From Vibrio sp. qd031 (GTDB lineage: Bacteria > Pseudomonadota > Gammaproteobacteria > Enterobacterales > Vibrionaceae): DNA of 64,000 nt. The translations under genes were made by a program, and so were the position numbers. Shown here piece after piece: positions 18,627 through 28,647 of this stretch (its first letter is position 1; every line of letters starts with the position of its first letter). Below the pieces are notes generated by a model that saw only the letters and a list, made by a program, of their open reading frames with translations, had not been told where the DNA came from and did no database searches. The DNA lies in NCBI RefSeq assembly GCF_002100145.1, contig NZ_JXQD01000024.1, forward strand, positions 436,094 to 500,093, given 5' to 3'.

Positions 18627-19594
18627 TCACATACCCTTGAGTCTAGAAACTTACCTAACTCCTGCTTAGGCAGTATTGGGGAAGCTGAGAAATTACCAAA
18701 GTCATCTGTAACCCCTGACTTACCGGTCAACTCCTACATAGCTCCCAAGGTTGCATGCTCTACAATAGAATCTTTAGTAATATCTTTGCCCAATCGCGCA
18801 TCATTTAAAGTACCAGCTGCACCTCCGATGAATGCACCAGAAATCGAGTTCGCAGCCACATCTGTTACTTTGGCCGCAATATTCGCTTTAGTTGGTGTAG
18901 CGAATGCACTCGCTACTTTAGAAGCCAGTTTGGTGATATTTGTTCCTATACCTGCACCTACAGAGCCAGCTACAGCGTTAATTCCAACTTGAACAGTATC
19001 AAAACCAGATAATGTTTTTTCGTCTAACAACGCTATTTCTCCAAGTTGTACAATAGTATCCAATCCAGCCCCTGCAACCGCTCCAACTAGATTCACAACA
19101 AACAGTCCGTGTGGATCCACAAACCTCATCGGATTCCCACTCACATACCCATAACTCATCTGCTGACTTGGGTCGGATAGCAATTGTGTGGTATTCAACC
19201 CAGTAAAACGCATCAGCTCATGATTTATCTCCACCGGCAAATGCGTGTTTCTAAGGTTCCAATAATCCGGCTGCACAAATCGGTGCGTATGCGGATTGTA
19301 CCAACGTGCGTCCATGTGCACGAATCCTGTGCTGCCATTGTGTACTTGCCCCTTACTTTTAAGGAATAGTTGATACGGTACCAGTTGACCTAACTGATGG
19401 TTGGCGTTCACTGTGCTGTTGGCTTTCCAGAACGTTTGGTCGTTGTGTTTTCTAAACACCTCACCAAATGGGCTGTAGTCTAAGCACATGGCTTGGGTGT
19501 TACCACTGTCTAGAGCAAGGATAGTGGAGCCTTACCTATCTTGGTACAGATACAGATTACTGATCTCTGCGCCTTTGTCACCACTGGCTTTTAG
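18623..19594 (-). pseudogene. Orphan RHS C-terminal tip (core plus displaced toxin), two nonsense codons
   Basis: The upstream part duplicates the RHS core of the intact gene (19594 to about 19120: LKASG, GSTILALDSGNTQAM, YSPFGEVFRKHNDQTFWKAN, MDARWYNPHTHRFVQPDYW, YGYVSGNP). It then diverges after DPHGL into a different tip of about 158 residues. The tip is Gly/Ala-rich and hydrophobic in its first half (VGAVAGAGLDTIV, INAVAGSVGAGIG). A TAA at 19532-19534 replaces the Gln codon of the DRQGS motif, and a TAG at 18734-18736 cuts 36 further codons that remain open to a TGA at 18623-18625. There is also a small insertion after LVPYQ. The stretch from ATG 19489 to the TAG is open but has lost the RHS shell. 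It is a typical displaced tip cassette. Confidence 0.8.
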
Positions 19595-19596
19595 GA

Positions 19597-19631
19597 TAAA
19601 AAGACACACACCAATAATTTGGTGTGTCTCG
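19597..19631 (-). terminator. Terminator of the RHS-immunity transcription unit
   Basis: On the minus strand AGACACACCAA/TTGGTGTGTGTCT forms a stem followed by TTTTT. It lies 60 bases after the immunity gene and abuts the first base of the duplicated RHS core, so it marks the cassette border. Confidence 0.8.
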
Positions 19632-19690
19632 TTCAATTCTGGCACTACATGATTGAGTATAATGCTCCACCTATATGTGACTAATAGATA

Positions 19691-20059
19691 CTAAGGTTCC
19701 CATTGCGTATCTGAACCAATAGCCTTATCGTAACGATATACACTATAAAATCCGATGAAAAGACCAGACAAAATGCCGCATAAGGTTGGTAAGATAAAAT
19801 AAATTTTAACCGACAAACTACCAAGTATATTTAAAGTCACAAAGTAAAAAAGAAACCTTCGATCAAATTTAAATAAGTACTTAATTTCATCCCTAAAGAA
19901 ATTGACAGAAAGAAATAGTGCAAATATTACACCAGCATATGCTCTACCCTCCCCTGTAACCAACGAATAAATTGAAAGTACTAGGCAGGGACAAACAAGC
20001 ATAATCTGAGCATTCAAAGTAACTCTATAATATCTGGGACTTGCAATTTTTTTAGTCAT
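19691..20059 (-). CDS. Four-helix membrane protein, likely immunity protein of the RHS toxin
   Basis: A 122-residue protein with four hydrophobic helices (about residues 15-37, 41-58, 69-86, 90-112) and no recognised family. The ATG at 20059 overlaps the end of the RHS gene by eight bases, with GGAGAAG upstream inside the RHS frame. Longer in-frame starts would lie wholly within the toxin sequence and are less likely. A gene of this size overlapping the 3' end of an RHS toxin is by established pattern the cognate immunity gene. Its membrane location fits a toxin tip that itself holds a long hydrophobic stretch. Confidence 0.75.
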   Translation of the reverse strand: MTKKIASPRYYRVTLNAQIMLVCPCLVLSIYSLVTGEGRAYAGVIFALFLSVNFFRDEIKYLFKFDRRFLFYFVTLNILGSLSVKIYFILPTLCGILSGLFIGFYSVYRYDKAIGSDTQWEP

Positions 20060-23000
20060 TCCTAGCGGCTTCTCCATATATAAAATTCGACACTTGAGTT
20101 GCTGCATCAAACCCAATTTGTACTGGTCTAGGGGCAATAGGGGCTAATTGGTTACCTACATATCTTAAAGATTCCGCACTAATTGAACCAACATTAGCAG
20201 CACCATTTGGGTTAGAACTAGCGGTCCAATCAACGGCACTAACGCTTATACCTGTTAAAGACGATATAGCTGCAAGTGCACCCGCAGCCCACCCTGTCGG
20301 TGCAACAACTACTGCAACAGTGGCAGCGTATCCAATTCGCTCAGACGAAACTCGCCCAATGTCAATAAATGTGCCTAAAACATTGTCACTAAACTCTTCA
20401 TCAATTCTTAGCTGCTCTGCGTTAACCCAAGCATTGATATTTTCCTCAAGTACCCGAATGGTTTCTTCCTTACTTACAACACCATCGGTTTCGACTGGCA
20501 AACACAATCCCCAAGGATCTACCCACGTCAACGGATTCCCACTCACATACCCATAACTCATCTGCTGACTTGGGTCGGATAGCAACTGAGATGTATTCAA
20601 CCCAGTAAAACGCATCAACTCATGCTGTATCTCGGCTGGCAAATGCGTGTTTCTAAGGTTCCAATAATCTGGCTGCACAAATCGGTGCGTATGCGGATTG
20701 TACCAACGCGCATCCATCTGCACGAGTCCGGTGCTGCCTTCTGTGTACTTGCCCGTATATTGATATGGTACCAGTTGACCTAACTGATGGTTGGCGTTCA
20801 CTGTGCTGTTGGCTTTCCAGAACGTTTGGTCGTTGTGTTTTCTAAACACCTCGCCAAATGGGCTGTAGCCTAAGCGCATGGCTTGGGTGTTACCACTGTC
20901 TAGTGCAAGAATCGTTGAGCCTTGGCGGTCATGATGCATGTATAGGTGGCTAATGTCGGCGCCCTTGGTGCCACTGGCTTTTAGATAGCTCGATTGAGTT
21001 CCATACAGCGCTTGATGCAGCACTTGTCCATACCCGTTTTGCTCTGGCAATAAGGTAAGGCTTCTGAACGCTTTGCCTGCTTCAAACTGCGCTTGCTCTT
21101 GGCGGCCGTCGTATTGACTGACAAGCGTCTGTGGTGCTTCGAGTCCATCGTCCGTTAGGCGATTACGTTCGGTGGTGATGCGCCGCGAACGGCTGTCGTA
21201 GCCGTAATGTACATAGGTGCCATTAGGGTTGCTGATATCTGTCATGCGCCCCAGTGGGTCGTGAGCGTAGTTCTGGGTGCCTTGATGGCTACTGACTTCG
21301 GTTAAGTAGCCGTTGTCATCATAGCGGTACTCAAACCACTGGTTGTTGGCATCGTCACTGTCGCTGTCACAAGCACCGTCGTAGTCACACCCAAACCCTG
21401 GCAAGCGATGACCATCAAAGCCGGTCAACTGGCTGGCTTGATTGTACTCATAATCGTAACGGTGGCTCTTAGTGCGTTTTTCGACAAGGTTGCCTACGGC
21501 ATCCCACTGGTAGTCAATGTCGTCATTTTTGGGGTAATTGGCGTGTACCAAACGATTAAGTGCGTCGTATTCAAAGCTTGCCCATTGATCACGAGTCTTA
21601 GCGCCATAACGATTTTGGTCGATCAGGTTACCGGCTTCATCATAGCGGTAGTCAAACTGCTCCACCAACTCCCAGTTGCGCCATTTTTTGCCTTTTAACT
21701 GCTGCGCTTCAATGGTGATGCTCGAAATGCGACCCAGTGCATCGTAATCTAGGATGCGACGGCTGCGATTGGGATAGATAACCGTTTCAAGTTGTCCATT
21801 GTTGTTATAGTCAAGCTCAAAGCTTTCCACCACGGTGTTGTTGCGGATGCGGTGGATAAGCGCAATCTGGCCAGCCTCGTCACGCTGGTACTCCACGCTT
21901 TCGTTTTGAGTGATTTGCGACACTGTACGCAGTTTACGCGCGTCATAGTCGTAACTGAACGTTTGACCCAAGGTGGTATTGATGACCGTTTTTAGATTGT
22001 CTGCTGCGTCGTATTCATAGTGTTCACTCAATGCCGGATTGGTGATACTGGCCAAACGCCCGGTTTGATCGTAGTCCCATTGATCCACAACCCAATGACC
22101 GTCAACTTGGTACTCCACAGAGACAGCGTTGCCACGGCTATCGTAGTCGTAATTTATGTCACTACCACTTTGAGGCTGCCTGATCGTCTTGACTTGCCCC
22201 ATCTCATTGTAGTCAAAAGACCATTGCTGACTTAATTCGTTAGTGTGGTATTCCAACTGCGCTAATTGATCGTATGCAAACTCTTGGCTATACCCTAACG
22301 CGTTGGTCACTTTGGTGACCTTGTCCGCGGCATTCCATTGGTATTGCGTGCGACTGCCCAGAGGGTCGACCACAGACGTAAGGTTGCCAAAACTGTTGTA
22401 GTGTCGCTTAGTAGTGTAGTTGCGCTCATCGGTCGAATCGGTTACCTGATCGCGGTAATTATACCCCCAATGGGTCTCTTCACCGAACGCGTCTGTTTGC
22501 TTGATGGTTCGCCCTAAAGCATCCACCTCAAACTCGGTAGTAAAACCACGTGCATCTGTGCGCGATAGCGTTTCGCCAAAACCGTTGTAGGCAAAAGACG
22601 TCTTACGGTCCAATGGGTCCGTCATACTCTGCACCCGACCCGCTGCATCCAAAACGTAGTCGGTTTGGTGATTTAAAGCATCAATGGTGTGCTCAATGCG
22701 CCCTAAACTGTCACGCAATGTCTGAGTGCTGTGACCCAAGCCATTGATTTCTCTTACCACGCGGCCCATCTTGTCGTACACGGTTTCGTCTGGCGAATAA
22801 ACATACGCTGCTGCATAGGGGTCAAACAAGTGAGTGCGCTGATTGTCGGCGTTGTATTGGTAAGCCCAGACGTACCCCTCTTGGTCGGTATGATCCGTTG
22901 GGTTGTCGTTAGCGTCATACTCCCACGACTCGACGGTGCCATCTGGGTAGTTTACGTGCTTTAGACGCCCTGCGATGTCGTAGAGGTAGTCGGCCCTCGT

Positions 23001-26000
23001 GTAATCTGGCAACATTTTAGAGGTCACTTGACCCAAACCATTGTAGGTGTAGGTGTTGACGGTGCCCAACGGGTAGAACGGCAACTGTTCGGTCAGTACG
23101 CGCCCTTCACCGTCATAGGTGTAATAACTGGCACGTACTGCACCCTCGTTGCTGTTGGCAGGATGTACCAGGTTTGCTACCTGCTGGCCCGCTGCATTGT
23201 AACGCTGCTCAATGCGGCTGCCATCTGGGTTATAGGTGTCAGATAACAAGCCTTGCGCGTTGTACTCAAAGCGCCATTGCTGGCCAAGAGCATCGACAAA
23301 TTCGGTCAATCGGCCCATTAGGTCGTACGTTTTAACACTTTCACGGCGAGCACTTCTAGCGCCCATGATTTGGGTGGTATCAAGCGCCACCTTAGTCACA
23401 ACGAGCTGCGTCGCTTGCTGGTCGTAATCCCACGTAGTTTCCACACCAGCAGTATCGCGATGGAACACTTGGCGACTGAGCGCGTCGTAATCGAAGGTTT
23501 CGATGCCCCCTTCTGAATCTTCACGATATATGGGTTGCCCGAATACATTATAGGTGACGCTCCATTCTCCCCCTTCGGCATTCTGTATTGACAGCGCAGC
23601 ACCTTGCCAATCACGCTCATACGTATAACGTGCCTCTCCATACTGGTTTGGCAGGGATTCACTCAACACATCGCCATCTTGGGTGTAGGTAAAGTGAATT
23701 TCATTGCCCTCTCCGTCACGACGAGTTTGAACTTGCCCAAGAGCATTGTAGTCAACATCTAGTCGATTTGCGCCTCGTCCGCTGTCGGTGATACTGATCA
23801 GTCGACCAGCATTGTCGTAGTAGTGGCTAAGCGTGTTATTTAGCGGGTCAGTAGTGGTGTCTTTTTGACCATTACCACGCAGTAGGTAACTTGTGATGTT
23901 ACCGGCGGCGTCAGTTTCCTCCACAAGACGATCGGCTAAATCGTATTCAAACGTCTTCTGAACATTAGTGCCTTCGATGTACGAGCGTTTCAGGCGATTC
24001 TTACCGTCGTATTCGTATCTCCATACCACGTTGCCAGGTTGCTCAGCCTTAACTAGGTTGTGCTCTTTATCGTAGTGGTAATTATAGTAATAGCTTTGCA
24101 CGCCGCTTTCGGTTGGCATGCTAATGGTTTTGTCGTCCACCTTACCCACAGGCGTGTAAGTGTAGACGGTTTCAACACCCGAGAAATCCACCTCTTTGAG
24201 CAGGCGCATATTCAGGTCGTATTCGTAAGTCGCTGTGCGCTGTAAAGGGTCGGTGATGGACGTGGGGTTATCGAGGCTTCGGCCATCGAGTGTGGTGTAG
24301 GTATAGGTTGTGGTACGCCACTGCGCTCTAGGCAATGCCTCGCTGCCGATGGAGACCGATAATGGCCGGCCTATGGCATCAAAGTCGGTTTCTTGTATGT
24401 AAACGTTATCCGTTGCCGTGGCGTTGCCATAGCGAGTTACGCGCTCTGGGTAGCCATTTTCATCGTATTGGTACTCGGTTACCTCGCCATCACTCGTGGT
24501 GCGGGACTGGAGCAGTTCATCTTGCCATACTTCGGTAATGGTGCTGCCATCAGGTAATGCTTTATAGTCAAGTTTTCCGCTATGGTCGTAATAGTAGTCG
24601 GTGGTTTCACCGTTGCCATTTGTGGTCGACGCCAACCGTCCATCGGCATCGTAGTCCCATGCAGAGTCCACTCCTGCAGCATCGTATTTATTGGTCATTT
24701 GACCAACGCCGTTGTATGCGTAGGAGGTCACATCCCCTTCACCATTAGAAATGTATAACAGGTTGCCCATCACATCGTATTCTTTAAGGGTTTCTGAACC
24801 ATCTACTTCGTGCAACTCTGACACCACACGATTGAACCGATTATAGGTGTAAATGGTTTCTTCTCCATTTCGATGAGTAAGCGTTGTCGTTCTTGCTTCG
24901 AAGTCATACTCATATTCAAACGTATTTCCAACTTCATCTTGCTGTTTAACGACCACATCCTTTCCGCCGACTTTGTCATACTCATAGGAGGCAGAGTTTC
25001 CTAGACCGTCTGTTTTTTTGGTGATAGCAAGTGGGTTTGCGCTATATTCGTATTGATAATGAGTTTCTCGACCATCAAATTGAGTCACCTTACTAAGCTT
25101 GCCTGAAGTGTACTCGTATTGCGTTACACGGCCCGATTCATCGAATACTTTGTCTAGTAAGTCACCTTGGTAAGTAAAGCGAAGCGTGCGGCCTATTTCG
25201 TCGCTGAGCAAAGTCACTTTATGATTGCTGTTTCGAGTAAGCGTAACGCTGCGGCCATCCAGCGCAACGACGTTTATCAAGTGGCCGTGGACGTTATACC
25301 GGTATACCACCCCAGAAGGATTAGTAACCTCAATTTCTCCGGAATCTAAAAGGCTAAATTGATTCGCTATGCCATCGGTCGCTTCAAACTGCTCGTTTGA
25401 TTGTAGATACAACTCTCGGCTACCCGTGGTACAAATACGCTTAACATACGCAGAGCCTACCTCATACTCTGCAGGATAAGAGGTATCGACCGTTACCGCA
25501 TTGAGCGCTTTACGTTTTGTAATGTGGGCTTCATGGTTTTGCACTACCTCTTTTCGTTGTAGTGCGATATCGCGGCTATTTATATAGCCTTCACGACGCT
25601 CGGTCAGGATATCTATAGCTCGAGTTATGGCCGCTTGAACATCAGTACTGTATGCCCCATAGCCTGTTGTAGGAATACTACTGTAGTATTCAATGCGTGA
25701 ATCAACGTCAGCAATCAACTGATTGTACTGCGTAACGACTTGTGCAGCGGTGTTCAACACATGGCCAATCGACGCATCAACACCCCAAATAATACGGCTG
25801 TCCACAGAGCTGTGCCACCCCTTGCCCAATGACCATCCAGAGCCTTGAGATAGGCGGTGAGTCCTCGTCAGGTTAAGCAAAGAAAATACTGCATCTGTTG
25901 CGGACGTTGATTTTGCACCTGAAGAAATCTCTACTGGGCATCCTGTGGTGTCACCTAGCAGGCCATTGTCACGGTTTTCATCTTGTAAAAGTGTCGCGCT

Positions 26001-26435
26001 TGCTTGTGCATCGTTCAGTTCATTTTGGGCTGTGCTATCCAGATCTTCTAGGGTGGCTTCTAGATTATTCAGAGCGCTTTCATCACTTGAAAGATCCGCA
26101 TCGACCTCTGCAATTTTTTCTTCAGAGTTTTCTTTGTCTAAGTCGACACAGGTGCCATTTCTATCGACAGTCCCCGCAGGGCAATCCTTATCATCAGGGT
26201 CAGTTGGATCAGACGGGTCTGTTGGATCCGTTGGGTCTGTTGGGCCTGTTGGGTCTGTTGGGCCACACCCCGTACTCTCAGAGCCTGTACCGCACGGCGT
26301 AAACCTTGGTGAAATGGTAATACTATCTTGGTTACTAAGATCGGTGACTTCACCATTCGCATACCCAATTCCGGATAGCAATAGGACAACCGATAGAAAT
26401 AATTTGAAATAATTGCTCGACACACCTAACTCCAT
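20052..26435 (-). CDS. Exported RHS/YD-repeat polymorphic toxin
   Basis: A 2127-residue protein. The ATG at 26435 is chosen because it opens a signal peptide (SNYFKLFLSVVLLLSGIGYANG, cut near residue 30). After a Thr-Asp-Pro linker (about 62-82) and an acidic coiled-coil region (about 100-160) comes a DUF6531-like start (GCPVEISSGAKS), which is split by another helical insert (about 225-310). Dozens of YD repeats fill about residues 350-1820. The RHS core (DRQGSTILALDSG, MDARWYNPHTHRFVQPDYW, YGYVSGNPLTWVDPWGL) ends near residue 1977. The last 150 residues form a variable tip with a long hydrophobic segment (IGYAATVAVVVAP to AAISSLTGISVSAV, about 2034-2068). No PAAR or VgrG domain is present, so Sec export rather than type VI loading is suggested. 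A membrane-acting toxin is inferred. Confidence 0.9.
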   Translation of the reverse strand: MELGVSSNYFKLFLSVVLLLSGIGYANGEVTDLSNQDSITISPRFTPCGTGSESTGCGPTDPTGPTDPTDPTDPSDPTDPDDKDCPAGTVDRNGTCVDLDKENSEEKIAEVDADLSSDESALNNLEATLEDLDSTAQNELNDAQASATLLQDENRDNGLLGDTTGCPVEISSGAKSTSATDAVFSLLNLTRTHRLSQGSGWSLGKGWHSSVDSRIIWGVDASIGHVLNTAAQVVTQYNQLIADVDSRIEYYSSIPTTGYGAYSTDVQAAITRAIDILTERREGYINSRDIALQRKEVVQNHEAHITKRKALNAVTVDTSYPAEYEVGSAYVKRICTTGSRELYLQSNEQFEATDGIANQFSLLDSGEIEVTNPSGVVYRYNVHGHLINVVALDGRSVTLTRNSNHKVTLLSDEIGRTLRFTYQGDLLDKVFDESGRVTQYEYTSGKLSKVTQFDGRETHYQYEYSANPLAITKKTDGLGNSASYEYDKVGGKDVVVKQQDEVGNTFEYEYDFEARTTTLTHRNGEETIYTYNRFNRVVSELHEVDGSETLKEYDVMGNLLYISNGEGDVTSYAYNGVGQMTNKYDAAGVDSAWDYDADGRLASTTNGNGETTDYYYDHSGKLDYKALPDGSTITEVWQDELLQSRTTSDGEVTEYQYDENGYPERVTRYGNATATDNVYIQETDFDAIGRPLSVSIGSEALPRAQWRTTTYTYTTLDGRSLDNPTSITDPLQRTATYEYDLNMRLLKEVDFSGVETVYTYTPVGKVDDKTISMPTESGVQSYYYNYHYDKEHNLVKAEQPGNVVWRYEYDGKNRLKRSYIEGTNVQKTFEYDLADRLVEETDAAGNITSYLLRGNGQKDTTTDPLNNTLSHYYDNAGRLISITDSGRGANRLDVDYNALGQVQTRRDGEGNEIHFTYTQDGDVLSESLPNQYGEARYTYERDWQGAALSIQNAEGGEWSVTYNVFGQPIYREDSEGGIETFDYDALSRQVFHRDTAGVETTWDYDQQATQLVVTKVALDTTQIMGARSARRESVKTYDLMGRLTEFVDALGQQWRFEYNAQGLLSDTYNPDGSRIEQRYNAAGQQVANLVHPANSNEGAVRASYYTYDGEGRVLTEQLPFYPLGTVNTYTYNGLGQVTSKMLPDYTRADYLYDIAGRLKHVNYPDGTVESWEYDANDNPTDHTDQEGYVWAYQYNADNQRTHLFDPYAAAYVYSPDETVYDKMGRVVREINGLGHSTQTLRDSLGRIEHTIDALNHQTDYVLDAAGRVQSMTDPLDRKTSFAYNGFGETLSRTDARGFTTEFEVDALGRTIKQTDAFGEETHWGYNYRDQVTDSTDERNYTTKRHYNSFGNLTSVVDPLGSRTQYQWNAADKVTKVTNALGYSQEFAYDQLAQLEYHTNELSQQWSFDYNEMGQVKTIRQPQSGSDINYDYDSRGNAVSVEYQVDGHWVVDQWDYDQTGRLASITNPALSEHYEYDAADNLKTVINTTLGQTFSYDYDARKLRTVSQITQNESVEYQRDEAGQIALIHRIRNNTVVESFELDYNNNGQLETVIYPNRSRRILDYDALGRISSITIEAQQLKGKKWRNWELVEQFDYRYDEAGNLIDQNRYGAKTRDQWASFEYDALNRLVHANYPKNDDIDYQWDAVGNLVEKRTKSHRYDYEYNQASQLTGFDGHRLPGFGCDYDGACDSDSDDANNQWFEYRYDDNGYLTEVSSHQGTQNYAHDPLGRMTDISNPNGTYVHYGYDSRSRRITTERNRLTDDGLEAPQTLVSQYDGRQEQAQFEAGKAFRSLTLLPEQNGYGQVLHQALYGTQSSYLKASGTKGADISHLYMHHDRQGSTILALDSGNTQAMRLGYSPFGEVFRKHNDQTFWKANSTVNANHQLGQLVPYQYTGKYTEGSTGLVQMDARWYNPHTHRFVQPDYWNLRNTHLPAEIQHELMRFTGLNTSQLLSDPSQQMSYGYVSGNPLTWVDPWGLCLPVETDGVVSKEETIRVLEENINAWVNAEQLRIDEEFSDNVLGTFIDIGRVSSERIGYAATVAVVVAPTGWAAGALAAISSLTGISVSAVDWTASSNPNGAANVGSISAESLRYVGNQLAPIAPRPVQIGFDAATQVSNFIYGEAARND

Positions 26436-27090
26436 GGAATGTTCATTTTCGATGACCCAAATGTGGCCAAATGACTGATTTTGCGAAGAGTGTAGGGAAT
26501 TTGACGATGTCAATAAAGCGGCACCAATCACACATTAGACATATGCATTCAGTTACATCTATATTGAGTCAAGGTCAATTTCTCTGACCAGCCATGCAAA
26601 CTAAGGGACTACAGAGAAACTAACCCGTTTATATTAGTGCAATCTAAATTACTACTTTTAAGTTAATTTTCTTAGTATCGAGACTATTTTAAAGTGGGGG
26701 TTCACATGAAAGTCGAGTGAAAATGAAGCTTATCGAATATAGGGACTCTAAATAGTTGGAAAAGAGCCAGCTCAGACTCCCCAGGATAGTAGTACCTACT
26801 TGTGCTCTGTAACTAAATCAACTAACTAACAAAATCACAGTTAAAGTTGATGACTCGAGGCATTAAAACATACTATGGGGCAACGTCGAGATAGCCTACT
26901 GACACGAGTTTAAAAAGCCGGGTCGAAAACCTGCCCGAGCATCATTTCACCTTCGAGTTTTTTTGAATCTGCGTTTCGAGCAAGTCAACCACTATTGAAG
27001 TGAGTAATTCTTTCCAACACTTGCCTTATTAGCAATAAAACGGTGCTAATATTTTCTGCCTTCAATTAAAGATTACTTGAGATGCACCTC
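26436..27090. other. Long intergenic region upstream of the RHS gene
   Basis: About 655 AT-rich bases between the RHS start and the integrase stop. It must hold the RHS promoter. I recognise no gene, terminator or known RNA; all open frames are very short. Confidence 0.6.
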
Positions 27091-28395
27091 TTACTTGATA
27101 AGTGAAGCTATTAACAACGCCTTTTCTTCTGCACTAAGATTTTGAACAGCTCTTTTAGCAACGTCTAGATTGCTCATCGTTATTGACTTACTACTTTGTG
27201 AAGTAATTAAATTAACAGTGCGTTCCAATTCTGACCGCACAGAACTAACATCAACATGCGCGTAGGCTTGCGCTGTAATGGAAAGATTACTATGGCCGAG
27301 TAACTTACTTACAACATGCATCGAGCCACCGGTATTAATTTGCAGTGTGGCAATGGTTCGACGCAGATCATGAATGGTAAGGTGCTTATCGGGTTGTCCA
27401 GGACAGTACATCCCAATTCTTGATGTTATCCGGTGCCAAAATCCGCCCTTTGCAGATTTACTCGTAATATGCCCAGAGGCACTACTTGTAGATGGAAATA
27501 CAAACTCCTCGCCCACCTTTGCGTCTCGCGATCGGCGCTCTAAGATTTTCATTACTTCAGGGACTAAGGGGACCAACGTTGTCTTTTTGTTCTTTGCATC
27601 GTCGGCACCTATACGCCACGTACAACTGCTGAGGTCTATGTCTTTCCATTTCATACCCAACACAGCTAGCTTTCTCTGCGCAGTAAAGCAGAGCACTAAC
27701 ACACAGTCTTGGTAGATTTGATTTTCCTGAGAAAGCGACCTTAAAAACTGCTCTAGCTCCACCAACGTTAAAGTTCTTTCACGACAAAATTGGGATTCAT
27801 CGACTTTGGTTAGATCTCTGAACGGGCTTAGATCCAACTCAGCTCGTGAATACATTGATTTTAGTAACGTCAGGCTATGATTATGCAAACTATAGCCCTT
27901 TGATTTGAGGGTATCGCTTAAAAAATCCTTAAACACTCGCTTGGTCAGGTAAGGAACCCTCTTAGAACCAAGTTTAGGCTTAATATGCAGGCGGTATACA
28001 GCTTCGTAACCTTTATAGCTTGACTCACGTCGCCTACCTCTCAGAATGTCTTGTTCAAATTCGGATGTATAGATGCGAAACACATCATCTAAAGTCAACG
28101 AATTTCGGTGCTGACGTTTTTCCGCATTAGGGTCTTTTCCCTCACTTAAATCAACACTCAAACTACGAGCAATTTTCCTGGCTTTCTCTATCGATAGGTC
28201 AGGAAACAGACCTATTTTGATATTGTGATTCTTACCGCGAATTTTGCGTCGAAACCGAAAGATCTTAGCTCCACTTGGCAAAACCTCTAGCAAAAGCCCC
28301 TTAACCGAATCTTTCGCGCCCCTATCGCGATATTGAACACGAATATCGGATTCTGCTAAAGACTCCAGATTTTTCTTATTGAATGCGACATTCAT
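27091..28395 (-). CDS. Tyrosine recombinase/integrase (P4-like) of the island
   Basis: A 434-residue site-specific recombinase. The N-terminus has an arm-binding domain of the DUF4102 type (FRFRRKIRGKNHNIKIGLFPDLSIEKARKIA, about residues 45-75), then a SAM-like core-binding domain. The catalytic domain shows TAQRKLAVLGMKW (first Arg), HDLRRTIAT (His and second Arg), LGHSNLSIT (His) and the nucleophile in AYAHV. All five catalytic positions are present. The ATG at 28395 is preferred; the frame is open further upstream but only over the excisionase-like gene, which it overlaps by 20 bases. It is the best candidate for integration at tRNA-Arg. Confidence 0.92.
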   Translation of the reverse strand: MNVAFNKKNLESLAESDIRVQYRDRGAKDSVKGLLLEVLPSGAKIFRFRRKIRGKNHNIKIGLFPDLSIEKARKIARSLSVDLSEGKDPNAEKRQHRNSLTLDDVFRIYTSEFEQDILRGRRRESSYKGYEAVYRLHIKPKLGSKRVPYLTKRVFKDFLSDTLKSKGYSLHNHSLTLLKSMYSRAELDLSPFRDLTKVDESQFCRERTLTLVELEQFLRSLSQENQIYQDCVLVLCFTAQRKLAVLGMKWKDIDLSSCTWRIGADDAKNKKTTLVPLVPEVMKILERRSRDAKVGEEFVFPSTSSASGHITSKSAKGGFWHRITSRIGMYCPGQPDKHLTIHDLRRTIATLQINTGGSMHVVSKLLGHSNLSITAQAYAHVDVSSVRSELERTVNLITSQSSKSITMSNLDVAKRAVQNLSAEEKALLIASLIK

Positions 28396-28585
28396 TTGGC
28401 ACCACCTTGCTGCGCTCAATGAATTCATCCAAATCTTGTTGTGTATAGTAAACTTTGCGTCCAACCTTGATGTAAGCCAAGTCGTAACGTTTTGTCGACG
28501 CCCACACAGCAAGCGTCGCTGATGAAAGTCCTAAATAACTAGCAGCTTCATCTCTGGATAATAGTGGCGATTTGATCTGATTCAT
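28376..28585 (-). CDS. AlpA/excisionase-like helix-turn-helix protein
   Basis: A 69-residue DNA-binding protein of the MerR-like HTH_17/AlpA type. LLSRDEAASYLGLSSATLAVWAS (about residues 8-30) is the helix-turn-helix and KVGRKVYYTQQDLDEFI (about 41-57) is the wing. Such proteins act as recombination directionality factors or integrase-gene regulators. It overlaps the integrase start by 20 bases, and GAGGGA precedes its ATG, so the two are one transcription unit. Confidence 0.85.
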   Translation of the reverse strand: MNQIKSPLLSRDEAASYLGLSSATLAVWASTKRYDLAYIKVGRKVYYTQQDLDEFIERSKVVPNECRIQ

Positions 28586-28647
28586 GAGTCATTCCCTCAA
28601 GTTATATTCATTTTCACAATACATCATGCTTTTCTCCCGACTAGCTT

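Noticed and set aside
20320..26412. Many plus-strand open frames opposite the RHS gene
   Set aside because: They are antisense shadows caused by the repetitive, GC-periodic YD-repeat coding sequence.
20052..26435. Assignment of the RHS protein as a type VI secretion effector
   Set aside because: No PAAR, VgrG-like or adaptor-chaperone gene is present; the N-terminus is a Sec-type signal peptide.
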